A stretch of 64,000 bases of DNA from Lactococcus cremoris subsp. cremoris NBRC 100676 (GTDB lineage: Bacteria > Bacillota > Bacilli > Lactobacillales > Streptococcaceae), in assembly GCF_001591705.1 (NCBI RefSeq), contig NZ_BCVK01000003.1, positions 1 to 64,000 on the forward strand. The letters run 5' to 3'. A program made the translations under genes and the position numbers. Shown one piece after another: positions 36,769 to 45,974 of this stretch. Numbering within the stretch: the first letter of the stretch is position 1; each line of letters begins with the position of its first letter. The notes beneath the pieces are model-generated. The model searched no databases. It was not told the origin of the DNA and saw nothing but the letters and a program-made list of their open reading frames with translations.

Positions 36769-38295
36769 TTAATTTCTTATCAAATAATCAAAGGCACCTA
36801 AGGAAGCAGTCGCTCCACTTCCCATTGACACAATAATTTGTTTATAAACAGTATCTGTGCAATCTCCTGCTGCAAAGACACCCGGAATATTTGTTGCTCC
36901 AACCTTATCAGTCACAATTTCATGACGATCTGTCAAATCAATTGTCCCTTCCAACCACTGAGTATTGGGAACTAAACCAATCAAAACAAAGACACCGGCA
37001 AGCTCTAAATGAATCGTTTCTTTAGAGCCTCGAACTTGATAATTCAACCCCGTGACTTGCTCATCTCCTAAAATCTCTTTAGTTTCCACATTGGTCAAAA
37101 CAGTAACATTAGTTAGACTAGCAAGTTTTTTTTGTAAGATTTTATCTGCTTTAAGTTCTGGTAAAAATTCAAGAACAGTGACATGGTTGACCAAACCAGC
37201 TAAGTCTATCCCTGCTTCAATCCCTGAATTTCCTCCACCAATAACTGCCACATCTTTACCAGAGAAAAGCGGACCATCACAATGAGGACAATAAGCCACT
37301 CCTTTATTCTTAAAGCGTTGTTCTCCTGGGATTCCTAAATCCCGCCAACGAGCGCCAGTTGAGAGAATAACAGCTTTACTCTTCAAGGTTGCACCATTTT
37401 CAAGACTTACTTCAATTAAATCTTTTTTCTCAAGTTTAACTGCTTTTTGCAGATTCATCAAATCTACTGGATATTTTTTCACGTGTTCTTCAAGCTGACG
37501 CCCAAGCTGAACACCCTCTATATAGGGTGTTCCAATCAGATTTTCAATCCCTAAAGTTTCTAAAGGTTGGCCTCCAAAGCGCTCGGCAATCAATCCTGTC
37601 CTGATTCCCTTACGTGCCGCATAAATAGCTGCACTCGCACCAGCTGGCCCCCCTCCTACTACCAAAACATCATAAGGTTCTTTTTCTGCGAAACTATCCG
37701 AACTTTCTGGACCTGTAATTTTTTCCAACAATTCTTCAAGACTTGCTCGTCCACTATGAAATTCTTCGGCATTTTTAAAGACAGCAGGAACAGCCATAAT
37801 TCCTTTTGCTTCTACTTCTGCTTGGAACATGCCTCCCTCAATCATGGTATGACTAATGTTAGGGTTGAGAATGGTCATTGTATTTAAAGCTTGAACCACA
37901 TCTGGACAATTATGACAAGTTAAACTGACATAAGTATCAAAATGAAGTGAAGTTTTAATAGCCTTAATTTGTTCAATTAATTCTTGTTCAATACGTGGTG
38001 GTCGACCACTCACTTGCACAAGGGCCAAAACCAATGAATTTAACTCATGACCCAAAGGAAGACCTGAAAAAGCAACCCCTGAAACACCTTCTCTTTCAAT
38101 TGAAAAAGCCGGTTTATGATTCAGATTTGTTTTCTCTTTTGAAATCAAGTCTGATAAACTTGCCAGTTCATCTGTAAATTCATTTATTTTTTGTCCATTT
38201 TCACTATCGTTTGCGTCCACTTTTAAAATAATTGGATTTTCTAATAAATCCATATACGGCAGTAACTGAGAACGCAGATTTTCATCTAAAATCAT
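36769..38295 (-). CDS. ahpF: Alkyl hydroperoxide reductase subunit F
   Basis: NADH-dependent flavoprotein disulfide reductase that recharges AhpC. N-terminal double thioredoxin-fold part with CHNCPD redox pair, FAD-binding GGGPAGASAAIYAARKG, NADH-binding VIGGGNSGIEAGIDLAG, and the CPHC redox centre. The start at MILDENL (AAAGG upstream) gives 508 residues, family length; upstream in-frame codons run into the ahpC-ahpF gap. Second gene after ahpC. Confidence 0.96.
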   Translation of the reverse strand: MILDENLRSQLLPYMDLLENPIILKVDANDSENGQKINEFTDELASLSDLISKEKTNLNHKPAFSIEREGVSGVAFSGLPLGHELNSLVLALVQVSGRPPRIEQELIEQIKAIKTSLHFDTYVSLTCHNCPDVVQALNTMTILNPNISHTMIEGGMFQAEVEAKGIMAVPAVFKNAEEFHSGRASLEELLEKITGPESSDSFAEKEPYDVLVVGGGPAGASAAIYAARKGIRTGLIAERFGGQPLETLGIENLIGTPYIEGVQLGRQLEEHVKKYPVDLMNLQKAVKLEKKDLIEVSLENGATLKSKAVILSTGARWRDLGIPGEQRFKNKGVAYCPHCDGPLFSGKDVAVIGGGNSGIEAGIDLAGLVNHVTVLEFLPELKADKILQKKLASLTNVTVLTNVETKEILGDEQVTGLNYQVRGSKETIHLELAGVFVLIGLVPNTQWLEGTIDLTDRHEIVTDKVGATNIPGVFAAGDCTDTVYKQIIVSMGSGATASLGAFDYLIRN

Positions 38296-38360
38296 ATTAA
38301 ACCTTTCTGTCATTAAATTTTTCAAGACAAATAAAGTGAGTCAAGACTCACTTATTTATT

Positions 38361-38924
38361 TTAAATTTTTCCTACAAGGTCAATTCCTACATGAAGGCTT
38401 TCCCCATCTTCTTTCCACTTAGCGGGACAAACTTCACCTGGATGATTGCGGACATATTGGGCTGCCTTAATTTTATCAATTAACTGACTGGCATCTCGCC
38501 CAATTCCATCTGCTGTAATTTCAAAAGCTTGAATCACATCATCAGGGTCAATAATAAATGTTCCACGTTGAGCAAGTCCAGCTTCTTCATCAAGAACATC
38601 AAAAGCCCGTGAAATTTTTTGTGAAGGGTCCGCAAGCATAGGATAAGTAATCTTAGAAATTGCATCGCTATGGTCATGCCATGCAGCATGAACAAAATGA
38701 GTATCTGTTGAAGCAGAGTAAACTTCTACTCCGAGTTTTTTCAATTCAGGATATGTTTCTTCCAAATCTTCTAACTCTGTCGGACAAACAAATGAAAAGT
38801 CCGCTGGATAGAAACAAAGTACATTCCATTTCCCATAAAAATCTTTGTCAGAAACTTTAATAAATTTCCCACCAAGATAAGCATCTGTTGAAAATTCTTC
38901 TATTTTTTTACCAATTAGTGACAT
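38361..38924 (-). CDS. ahpC: Alkyl hydroperoxide reductase subunit C (peroxiredoxin)
   Basis: 2-Cys peroxiredoxin reducing H2O2 and organic peroxides. Peroxidatic Cys in [13 protein letters not shown], resolving Cys in [20 protein letters not shown] and the C-terminal helix also fit. 187 residues. AAGGAG before ATG. First gene of ahpCF with a clear promoter. Confidence 0.98.
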   Translation of the reverse strand: MSLIGKKIEEFSTDAYLGGKFIKVSDKDFYGKWNVLCFYPADFSFVCPTELEDLEETYPELKKLGVEVYSASTDTHFVHAAWHDHSDAISKITYPMLADPSQKISRAFDVLDEEAGLAQRGTFIIDPDDVIQAFEITADGIGRDASQLIDKIKAAQYVRNHPGEVCPAKWKEDGESLHVGIDLVGKI

Positions 38925-38961
38925 GATGTTCTCCTTTTTTTGTTTAAAACTTTACTATTAA

Positions 38962-38990
38962 ATTATCTCAAGAAAAAAATGAAGAATCAA
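38962..38990 (-). promoter_or_regulatory. ahpC promoter
   Basis: TTGATT, 17-nt spacer, GATAAT on the minus strand. No certain PerR box seen. Confidence 0.65.
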
Positions 38991-39030
38991 TTAATTTGTC
39001 TAAAAACTCACAAACTATTAAATTGAATAC

Positions 39031-39077
39031 AAAAAAGCTCCGATTTATCAGTAGAAATTCCACTGACAAATCAGAGC
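39031..39077 (-). terminator. Terminator of gpmA
   Basis: GCTC-GATTT-TCAGT / ACTGA-AAATC-GAGC stem with single bulges, U-run on the minus strand (A-run at 39031-39036). Confidence 0.85.
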
Positions 39078-39101
39078 ATTATATGGCTTATTCAATTATG
39101 T

Positions 39102-39803
39102 TTAAGCTTTTTTTGGAGCCAAATAGTATTCATTTTGAACGTTCAAATTGTCATCAAATTCGAAAACAAGTGGTGGGAAGTTAGGGATTTCAACATCCAT
39201 AATTTCGTCATCAGAAAGTTTTTTGATTTGTTTAACGAGGGCGCGAATTGAGTTACCGTGAGCACCAACGAAGACATTTTTTCCTTCTTTCAAAGCTGGA
39301 GCGATTTGGTCTTCCCAGAATGGAAGAGCGCGTTCCAAAGTAACTTTGAGGTTTTCAGCATCAGGAATCAATGAATCTTCAAGACCAGCATAACGACGGT
39401 CTCCGTGAGCTGTATATTTATCATCATGATCCATTGCAGGTGGCAATACATCATATGAACGACGCCAGATGTGAACTTGTTCATCACCATGTTTTGCAGC
39501 AGCGTCAGCTTTGTTCAAACCTGTCAAACCACCGTAGTGACGTTCGTTCAAGCGCCATGATTTAACAACTGGTACCCAAAGTTGATCTGAAAATTCAAGA
39601 GCAAGGTTAGTTGTTTTGATCGCACGTTTCAATACTGAAGTGTATGCAATATCAAATTCGATTCCAGCTTCTTTAATCAATTTACCAGCTTCAATCGCTT
39701 GTTTAGTTCCGTTTTCAGAAAGGTCAACGTCAGCCCAACCTGTGAAAAGGTTAGCAAGATTCCATTCAGATTCACCGTGACGTGCAAATACTAATTTTGG
39801 CAT
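39102..39803 (-). CDS. gpmA: 2,3-bisphosphoglycerate-dependent phosphoglycerate mutase
   Basis: Glycolytic interconversion of 3- and 2-phosphoglycerate. [12 protein letters not shown] carries the phospho-His; [12 protein letters not shown], and [10 protein letters not shown] the second His. 233 residues from MPKLVF, chosen because CGGAG precedes it and the family begins here; the longer frame adds 17 unrelated residues. Monocistronic with its own terminator. Confidence 0.97.
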   Translation of the reverse strand: MPKLVFARHGESEWNLANLFTGWADVDLSENGTKQAIEAGKLIKEAGIEFDIAYTSVLKRAIKTTNLALEFSDQLWVPVVKSWRLNERHYGGLTGLNKADAAAKHGDEQVHIWRRSYDVLPPAMDHDDKYTAHGDRRYAGLEDSLIPDAENLKVTLERALPFWEDQIAPALKEGKNVFVGAHGNSIRALVKQIKKLSDDEIMDVEIPNFPPLVFEFDDNLNVQNEYYLAPKKA

Positions 39804-39981
39804 TTTGTGTATTCTCCGTTTATTTTTTACTTGAACGACATTTAGTTCGTTCATTTACAAAGTTAATTTTACTACATTTTTTCTTTTTTTTCTAGCTTTT
39901 ATTTTCTGTAAGCCCTTTTATTTACTGACAGAAGCGTCAGCAAAAATAAAAATCTTTCCTTCATCTGATTTTTTCAAAAAA

Positions 39982-40374
39982 TTACTCATGAAGTTCTATT
40001 GGTAAATCATCTGGGTCATAAAAGAAGAGCATTTTTTTGTCAGTAATCTCATCCTGCCGAATTTCCTCTACTTTTACCCCTTGGCTTATCAAATAATTTC
40101 GATCTTCTTCAATATTTGTTGTTGTTAAAGCGAGATGTCGGTATCCTTTTGCTTCTGGATAAGTTAAACGTTCGGGCGCTCCTGATTTAATAAATAATTC
40201 AAGTTCTGTTTCATCATTCAGTCTTAAATCAAGTTTAACATCCTCTTTTTCTGGCCGATGATTTTCTCGAATAATTGAAAATCCTAAAATATCAACATAG
40301 AAATGACGAGCTTTTTCATAATCGTCGGCGATGATTGCAATATGATGAATTTTGTTGAATCTTGGTTGATACAT
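39982..40374 (-). CDS. VOC-family metalloprotein (YaeR/glyoxalase-like)
   Basis: Single vicinal-oxygen-chelate module of 130 residues: HHIAIIADDYEKARHFYVDILGF at the start, YRHLALTTTNIEEDRNYL in the middle and LFFYDPDDLPIELHE at the end. His and Glu positions for metal are retained. Related to lactoylglutathione lyase, but the YaeR group has no firmly known substrate. Lies 43 bp after the HxlR gene on the same strand, so it may belong to that regulator's unit, which would fit a role in aldehyde or electrophile stress. Confidence 0.85.
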   Translation of the reverse strand: MYQPRFNKIHHIAIIADDYEKARHFYVDILGFSIIRENHRPEKEDVKLDLRLNDETELELFIKSGAPERLTYPEAKGYRHLALTTTNIEEDRNYLISQGVKVEEIRQDEITDKKMLFFYDPDDLPIELHE

Positions 40375-40417
40375 TTCCTAACTCCTCTTACCTATCAGCT
40401 ACTCATTATTCACTAGA

Positions 40418-40765
40418 TTATTCTAAAATTTGAACTTCTTCACCTTTACTTTTTAAAGTTTGGACATGGCCTTCGCCCCATGAACAAAGAATATCTAGTA
40501 AGCCATTTAAAGTTTCCCCATAAGGACTTAGTGAATATTCAACCTTAGGTGGGACCTGATTATAAACCTTACGCACGATAATATTATCAATTTCTAATTC
40601 TCTTAATTGCTGGGTCAGCATTTTTTGACTGATTCCTGGAATTAGTCTTCTCAATTCTCCTGGACGACTTGGATGATGTCTTAAATTACACAAAATAATT
40701 GGTTTCCATTTTCCACCAATAACATCCATTGTCGCTTCCACACCTATATTATAAATTTTTTTCAA
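40418..40765 (-). CDS. HxlR-family transcriptional regulator
   Basis: Winged-helix regulator of 115 residues: DVIGGKWKPIILCNLRHHPSRPGELRRLIPGISQKMLTQQLRELE contains the helix-turn-helix, and PPKVEYSLSPYG the wing. The Cys found near residue 6-9 in redox-sensing members (YodB/HypR) is not present; the sequence there is YNIGVEATM. Divergent from an aldo-keto reductase and MFS pump, with an inverted repeat in the shared promoter region, so it most likely controls those genes and itself. Confidence 0.9.
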   Translation of the reverse strand: MKKIYNIGVEATMDVIGGKWKPIILCNLRHHPSRPGELRRLIPGISQKMLTQQLRELEIDNIIVRKVYNQVPPKVEYSLSPYGETLNGLLDILCSWGEGHVQTLKSKGEEVQILE

Positions 40766-40812
40766 AATTAATTTCCTTTCTAATTCCTTATTCTATCCAA
40801 TTATTACTTTTT

Positions 40813-40869
40813 AGTACGTATGACACAAAAAAGTAGGTACTGTTCAAGAGGTTTTATTTATTATATACT
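40813..40869. promoter_or_regulatory. Divergent promoter region and likely HxlR operator
   Basis: Inverted repeat AGTAC (40813) ... GTACT (40837) with further partial symmetry, the spacing seen in HxlR-type operators. A plausible plus-strand -10 TATACT lies at 40864, whose -35 would overlap the right half-site. Confidence 0.5.
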
Positions 40870-40906
40870 AATTTTCTGCCAAAACAAAATAGATGAGGAG
40901 CAAAAA

Positions 40907-41725
40907 ATGAAACTTAATAATCAAATTGAAATTCCAGAACTCGGTTTAGGAGTCTTTCAAATTCCGAATGAAGAAACTGCTGAAGTGGTAAAGAACGGAA
41001 TTATCAATGGATATCGTTTAATTGATACAGCTAAAATTTATGAAAATGAAGAAGGGACTGGTCAAGGAATAAAAGAAGGTTTGACCTCGACAGGGCTTAC
41101 TCGTGAAGATCTCTTTGTCACATCAAAACTTTGGGGAGACAATCATTCTTATAAAGAAACAATTCAAAGCTTTGAAGAAAGTTTGAAAAAATTAGATTTG
41201 GATTATCTTGATTTATATCTTATCCACTGGCCTGGCACTAATTATGCTTACAAAGAAGCTTGGAAAGCAATGGAAGATTTATATAAAGCGGGAAAAGTTA
41301 AAGCGATTGGTGTCAGCAACTTTCAAAAACATCATTTAGAAGAACTTCTTAGCTATGCTGAAATAAAACCAGTATTAAATCAAATTGAACTTCACCCTAA
41401 GCTTTCACAAAAAGAACTTCGTGAATTTTTGAAACTTCATGATATTAAGGTCCAAGCTTGGTCTCCTTTGATGCAAGGTCAACTATTAGACAATGAAATG
41501 CTCAAAAAAATTGCTGACAAACATGGAAAATCTGTTGCCCAAATTATTCTTCGTTGGGATATTCAGCAAGAGATTTTAGTCAATGTCAAATCAATCAAGA
41601 GTGAGCGAATGATTGCTAATCGACAAATATTTGATTTTGCACTTGACCAAGAAGATATGAAGGCCCTAAACTCATTAAATGAAGCCCTTCGTGTTGGCCC
41701 TAACCCAGATACTTTTAATTTTTAA
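40907..41725 (+). CDS. Aldo-keto reductase
   Basis: NADPH-dependent reduction of aldehydes/ketones. TIM-barrel AKR with LGLGVFQIPN, DTAKIYENEEGTGQGIK (catalytic Asp, Tyr), SKLW (Lys), LIHWP (His), GVSNF, and C-terminal IKSERMIANRQIFDF for NADPH. 272 residues from MKLNNQ, preceded by GAGGAG; the longer frame upstream runs through the promoter. Family resembles Bacillus YvgN/YtbE, which reduce methylglyoxal. Cotranscribed with the MFS pump 12 bp downstream. Confidence 0.94.
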   Translation: MKLNNQIEIPELGLGVFQIPNEETAEVVKNGIINGYRLIDTAKIYENEEGTGQGIKEGLTSTGLTREDLFVTSKLWGDNHSYKETIQSFEESLKKLDLDYLDLYLIHWPGTNYAYKEAWKAMEDLYKAGKVKAIGVSNFQKHHLEELLSYAEIKPVLNQIELHPKLSQKELREFLKLHDIKVQAWSPLMQGQLLDNEMLKKIADKHGKSVAQIILRWDIQQEILVNVKSIKSERMIANRQIFDFALDQEDMKALNSLNEALRVGPNPDTFNF

Positions 41726-41737
41726 GAAAGAAATATA

Positions 41738-42913
41738 ATGAAAAAAATCTCTCCTAGTCTTACACTTCTTGCTTTAGCGATTAATGCTTTTGCAATTGGT
41801 TCAACCGAATTTATCAGCGTTGGTTTAATGCCAATGATTGTGAACACTTTTAATATTAGTTTATCGCAAGCCGGTTTAACAGTCTCTCTTTATGCGCTAG
41901 GTGTAACGGTTGGTGCACCATTACTAACTATTCTCACAGGAACTTGGAATCGAAAAACTTTGATGGTTGCCATTATGATTTTGTTTATCCTTGGTAATTT
42001 ACTCTCAGCCTTTGCCCCAACTTTTATTTTACTTTTAGTTGGACGGGTGCTAGCTTCACTTGCCCATGGGATCTTCATGTCCATTTCCACAGTTATTGCC
42101 GCTGATGTTGTTCGTCCTGAAAAAAGAGCTTCAGCGATTGCCTTAATGTTTACAGGACTTACAGTTGCTACAGTTATCGGTGTTCCTTTGGGAACTTTCA
42201 TTGGTCAACACTCTACTTGGCACATGTCATTTATTTTCATTGTTGTCATTGGATTGATTGGACTGATAGCTACAAGTATTCTTGTTCCTAAAGGTCTTCC
42301 AATCCCTGGAAAAATCAACTTGAGTGGACTTGCACGAATTTTCACGAATAAATCAATTATGATGTCCTTCTTTATCACTGCTTTTGGATATGGTGGAACT
42401 TTCGCTGCTTACACTTATCTTAGCCCCATACTTGAAGGGACTTTTAGATTTTCAGCAAGTACAGTCGTTATTATTTTAGTTGCCTTTGGTGTGATGGTTG
42501 CCATTGGTAATTCACTAGGTGGACATCTAGCAAATAAAAATATCCTTCCTGCTTTGCAAAAAATGTTTGCGGCTCTTGCCTTAAGCTTACTCTTTCTTTT
42601 TATCAGTACAAGCTTAGCTTCTCAACCTTTGGGATTGATTGCAACATTACTCTTGGGACTCTTTGCTTTTATGAATGTTCCTGGTTTACAATTATATGTT
42701 GTTCAACTGGCCGAAAAATTCACTCCAAAAGATATTACTCTGGTTTCTGCATTCAATATTGCAGCCTTTAACATTGGAATTACTCTTGGTTCTTTTGTAG
42801 GAGGCCAAATTTCCAAAACCTCTAGTGTTGTCTTTACGCCTATCGGAGGAATTGTTATCATCTTGCTTGCAATGATTCTCATTGGCATAGCCCAAAAACA
42901 AAAAGCTCAGTAA
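41738..42913 (+). CDS. MFS drug-efflux type transporter (DHA1 family)
   Basis: 391 residues with about 12 membrane segments; N-terminal GSTEFISVGLMPMI and the RPEKRASAIAL loop between segments place it in the AraJ/YdhP-like DHA1 group of proton-driven exporters. The substrate is unknown. Second gene of the unit controlled by the divergent HxlR regulator. An IS982-like element has inserted 17 bp after its stop, parting it from its terminator at 43942-43979. Confidence 0.92.
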   Translation: MKKISPSLTLLALAINAFAIGSTEFISVGLMPMIVNTFNISLSQAGLTVSLYALGVTVGAPLLTILTGTWNRKTLMVAIMILFILGNLLSAFAPTFILLLVGRVLASLAHGIFMSISTVIAADVVRPEKRASAIALMFTGLTVATVIGVPLGTFIGQHSTWHMSFIFIVVIGLIGLIATSILVPKGLPIPGKINLSGLARIFTNKSIMMSFFITAFGYGGTFAAYTYLSPILEGTFRFSASTVVIILVAFGVMVAIGNSLGGHLANKNILPALQKMFAALALSLLFLFISTSLASQPLGLIATLLLGLFAFMNVPGLQLYVVQLAEKFTPKDITLVSAFNIAAFNIGITLGSFVGGQISKTSSVVFTPIGGIVIILLAMILIGIAQKQKAQ

Positions 42914-42930
42914 GAAGTTTTAGTAATCCT

Positions 42931-43929
42931 ACCCGAATTGCTAGTTAAGTTCATTGGAAAATAAATAAGTCGTGCTATCCTAATCTTAAACCACTAAGCA
43001 TTAGAAAGCGCACGACTTATATGACTTATAATAGCACACTTCCAAAAGTTTTTGTTTATTTACTGACAACCATTGAGACGCTTTATCAAACGAGTGTTCC
43101 CCTTGAGGTTCAAAACCGAAAGAACGTCCATCTCGCAACATCAGATTGCTTAGTTATCGCTTGTTACCTCTGGGGCGTACTGCATTTTAGTGAAACGCTT
43201 AAAGCTAAGCACCAATTGGCTCAAAGTTTATTTCCTAATTTCCTAGAATATTCTCGCTTTGTCCGCCGTTGTAATGCCCTCTTACCGAGTATCCAAGTCA
43301 TTCGCCAAGCAATCGTCTTTAAAGAGGTTGAAGGAATGAGTGTATCCATTATTGACAGCTTCCCCATTCCTTTGTGTCAGCCTATTCGTAATTTCAGAAG
43401 CAAAGTTCTTGGAGATTATGCAAATGTTGGCTACAATGCTACAAAGGGGCAGTACTTCTATGGATGTAAATGTCATGCTTTAGTCAGTGAATCAGGCTAT
43501 GTCATAGACTACACAATTACTCCTGCTTCAATGGCTGATAGTTCAATGACCGAGGAAGTGTTGAGTCAATTTGGGACACCAACAGTCCTTGGAGATATGG
43601 GATATCTAGGTCAGTCACTGCATGATAGGCTGGAATTAGAAGGAATTGATCTAATGACACCTGTCAGGAAGAACATGAAGCAAAAGAAAATCCTTTTCCC
43701 TAATTTTTAAAAACGTAGAAAAGTGATTGAGCGAGTTTTCTCTTTTTTGACAAATCTAGGAGCTGAGCGTTGTAAAAGTCGTTCGCCTCAAGGTTTTCAA
43801 TTGAAATTAGAGATGATACTTTTAGCGTATTCTTTACTGTTAAAATCAGCTAAATCACTGGAACCAGAGACTTTAAGATATTCTATCGGGTATCAAGTCA
43901 TGGCTAAATAATCAACTAGCAATTCGGGT
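42931..43929 (+). mobile_element. IS982-like insertion sequence
   Basis: Perfect 16-bp terminal inverted repeats ACCCGAATTGCTAGTT (42931-42946 and 43914-43929) and a 9-bp target duplication AGTAATCCT (42922-42930 and 43930-43938). About 1 kb, as IS982. One transposase gene, interrupted by a stop codon. The intact duplication shows a simple, not very old transposition. Confidence 0.95.
43021..43911 (+). pseudogene. IS982-family transposase with in-frame stop
   Basis: DDE transposase of about 296 residues. SIIDSFPIP holds the first Asp, VLGDMGYLG the second, and the Glu is in RKVIERVFSF. Codon 230 is TAA (43708-43710, in FPNF-stop-KRRKVIE), and the same frame continues to the normal end, so the loss is a nonsense change just before the catalytic Glu. 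The element could then only move if a sister copy supplies transposase. Confidence 0.93.
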
Positions 43930-43941
43930 AGTAATCCTAAT

Positions 43942-43979
43942 AAAAATACTCTCTGATAAATAAATCAGAGAGTATTTTT
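43942..43979. terminator. Terminator after MFS gene / LysR gene
   Basis: Perfect 15-bp stem AAAAATACTCTCTGA / TCAGAGAGTATTTTT with 8-nt loop; serves converging MFS and LysR genes. Confidence 0.9.
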
Positions 43980-43982
43980 ATT

Positions 43983-44888
43983 TTAGAATTCATAGTTTTC
44001 AAAATAAACTTCAAGGCTGCGTTTATAAGAAGTTGCCGCATTTGAAAGTAAATGTCCACGGTGTTTGACTAAAATCAAACTATTTCCATTATCCCCTTGC
44101 ATAGGAACAACAGTCACGTTGTGAACACTTGCTTTATCGATAAAGCCAAGACCTGTCGCATAAGCGTCTGTTCGTTCTAAAATACCGTTTAAACTAGCTC
44201 GGTCAGTAACATTATAAATCAATGTATTTTCAAAAGTTTCAACCAAATCTTCTGAATAGTAAAGAAACTGTTCATTTTCTTGGGTAAATCGAACACGATC
44301 TAGCGGTTTTAAGTCATCATCTGAAATCGTCTCGCGCTGAGCGAGTGGATGTCCTTTGCGAATATAAATATGCGTTTGCGATAAGAAAATCTCTTCATAA
44401 TCTAATTCAAGTTTATTGAGCATTCTTAAAATCCCTGAGCGGTTTTGTTTATTCAGATAAACTACCCCAAGTTCGCTATGCCCTTGTGCAACTTCTTGTA
44501 AAATATTATAAGTGGTAGATTCAAAAATTCTAAAATTCTTTATTTCGGGATTTTTCTTCTCAAATTCAACGGCGACCGGTGCTAAAAAATCATAATGTTG
44601 GCTAGCAACTGAAAATGTTTTGTCTGATTCTTTAGGTTTAGAATATTTCGATTCAAAGCTTTCGAAATTACGTAAAACAGTTTGTGCTTGTTCATAAAAT
44701 CGTTCGCCTTCAATAGTCAAAGTTGCGCCTGTATTTGTTCTTTCAAAAATTTGAAAGCCAAGTTCTTGTTCTAAATCTTTTACTGCAATTGACATTGAGG
44801 GTTGACTAACAAAGAGTTGCTCTGAGGCTTCACGAAAAGTTCCACTATTAGCAATGGCGACGACGTACCGTAATTGTTTAATATTCAT
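43983..44888 (-). CDS. fhuR: LysR-family regulator (FhuR, probably CmbR of sulfur amino-acid control)
   Basis: N-terminal helix-turn-helix MNIKQLRYVVAIANSGTFREASEQLFVSQPSMSIAVKDLE, then a LysR co-inducer domain; 301 residues. In L. lactis a LysR protein annotated FhuR beside the fhu genes is, as I recall, the same as CmbR, the activator of cysteine and methionine genes, with O-acetylserine as effector. Its position next to fhuD and the plp operon fits. I cannot see its binding sites with certainty. If the identity is wrong, it would be a local regulator of iron uptake. Confidence 0.8.
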   Translation of the reverse strand: MNIKQLRYVVAIANSGTFREASEQLFVSQPSMSIAVKDLEQELGFQIFERTNTGATLTIEGERFYEQAQTVLRNFESFESKYSKPKESDKTFSVASQHYDFLAPVAVEFEKKNPEIKNFRIFESTTYNILQEVAQGHSELGVVYLNKQNRSGILRMLNKLELDYEEIFLSQTHIYIRKGHPLAQRETISDDDLKPLDRVRFTQENEQFLYYSEDLVETFENTLIYNVTDRASLNGILERTDAYATGLGFIDKASVHNVTVVPMQGDNGNSLILVKHRGHLLSNAATSYKRSLEVYFENYEF

Positions 44889-44949
44889 GTCATAAAGTCC
44901 TTAATTTTTCACAAAAAAAGTGTATAAGTTGATTATACACTTTTTCTTT

Positions 44950-45891
44950 TTATTTTGTAGCTTTAATGATAGCGTCAGTGTAGAGTGACAGCTCTTTTTT
45001 AGCCGCTGTTGGTCCGCCAAAGAAGTAAACTTTGTCGTAGTCCATTGTGATGACATGTCCTTCTTTAACCGCTTTAAGATTTTGCCAAACCGGATTATTT
45101 TTTAGAGCAGCATATTGTTCTTTATCTTTCTCTGCAAAATCAATAAAGATATAGTCTGCATCAAATTCGCCCAAGCTTTCTGTATTTACTTCGGCATAAC
45201 CCACCCCTTTTGAGAGTTCGGACATTTTGCTTGATTCTTTAAAGCCTAAACCAGTTGTTAAGGCTTGTCCTCCACGAGCAAAATTATCTCCAAAGGCATA
45301 AACCTTATCTCCTTGAAGTTCAAGAAGTGAAATGGTATTTTTAGCTGGTTTAACATCAACCTTAGCCAATTTTTCTTTTTGTTTATCAGCTTCTTTTTTA
45401 AAGTTTTTAAGGAAACTTGCTTTTTCATCTTCACGATTAAGAAGTTTAGCAAAGTAATCAAGTGATTTATTCATTCCTGAAAGATCTTTATAATTAACGA
45501 GAACAGTTGGTGCCACTTTTTGATAGTCAGCCACTTGGTCTTTATCAACTGTAATAATCAAATCAGGATTTTGAGCAATCAATTTTTCCATATTGAATTT
45601 TGGTGCTCCCAAATCAACCATATTCTTTTTTTGTTCTTTCGATAAGAAGGTATTTGGGAAAGCCCATGAGTCTGTTCCAACAACATTTGCACCTAATGAA
45701 GCCACTTCATCTGGGTAATTTTGAACGGCAATACGTTTTGGATCTTTAGGAACTTTAACATCACCATTCAAAGCGTGAAAGGTCACTTTGTCTTCACTCG
45801 ATGTTGATTTTTTTGATGATGAATTTGGAGAACAGGCAGCTAAAGTAAGTAAAGCTCCTGCAGCAATTAGGGTTGTGAGTACTTTTTTCAA
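44950..45891 (-). CDS. fhuD: Ferric-hydroxamate siderophore-binding lipoprotein FhuD
   Basis: Periplasmic-binding-protein type II lipoprotein: signal MKKVLTTLIAAGALLTLAAC with the lipobox Cys20, Ser-rich linker, then a FecB/FhuD fold (PKRIAVQNYPDEVASLGANVVGTDSW). 313 residues. Starts at TTG with GAGGAG 6 nt before it. Lies downstream of fhuG on the same strand with an 83-bp gap. Supplies the receptor for FhuBGC. Substrate class (hydroxamates, possibly heme or other) is by family and neighbours. Confidence 0.92.
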   Translation of the reverse strand: MKKVLTTLIAAGALLTLAACSPNSSSKKSTSSEDKVTFHALNGDVKVPKDPKRIAVQNYPDEVASLGANVVGTDSWAFPNTFLSKEQKKNMVDLGAPKFNMEKLIAQNPDLIITVDKDQVADYQKVAPTVLVNYKDLSGMNKSLDYFAKLLNREDEKASFLKNFKKEADKQKEKLAKVDVKPAKNTISLLELQGDKVYAFGDNFARGGQALTTGLGFKESSKMSELSKGVGYAEVNTESLGEFDADYIFIDFAEKDKEQYAALKNNPVWQNLKAVKEGHVITMDYDKVYFFGGPTAAKKELSLYTDAIIKATK

Positions 45892-45974
45892 AAGAATCTC
45901 CTCTATTTTTAGGTCATTTTATAGAAATAAACCATTATTTTTTTATAAGAAATTTACAAAAGTAAATTAATTTC

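Noticed and set aside
42692-42901. Minus-strand ORFs inside the MFS gene
   Set aside because: Shadow frames with no SD or promoter.
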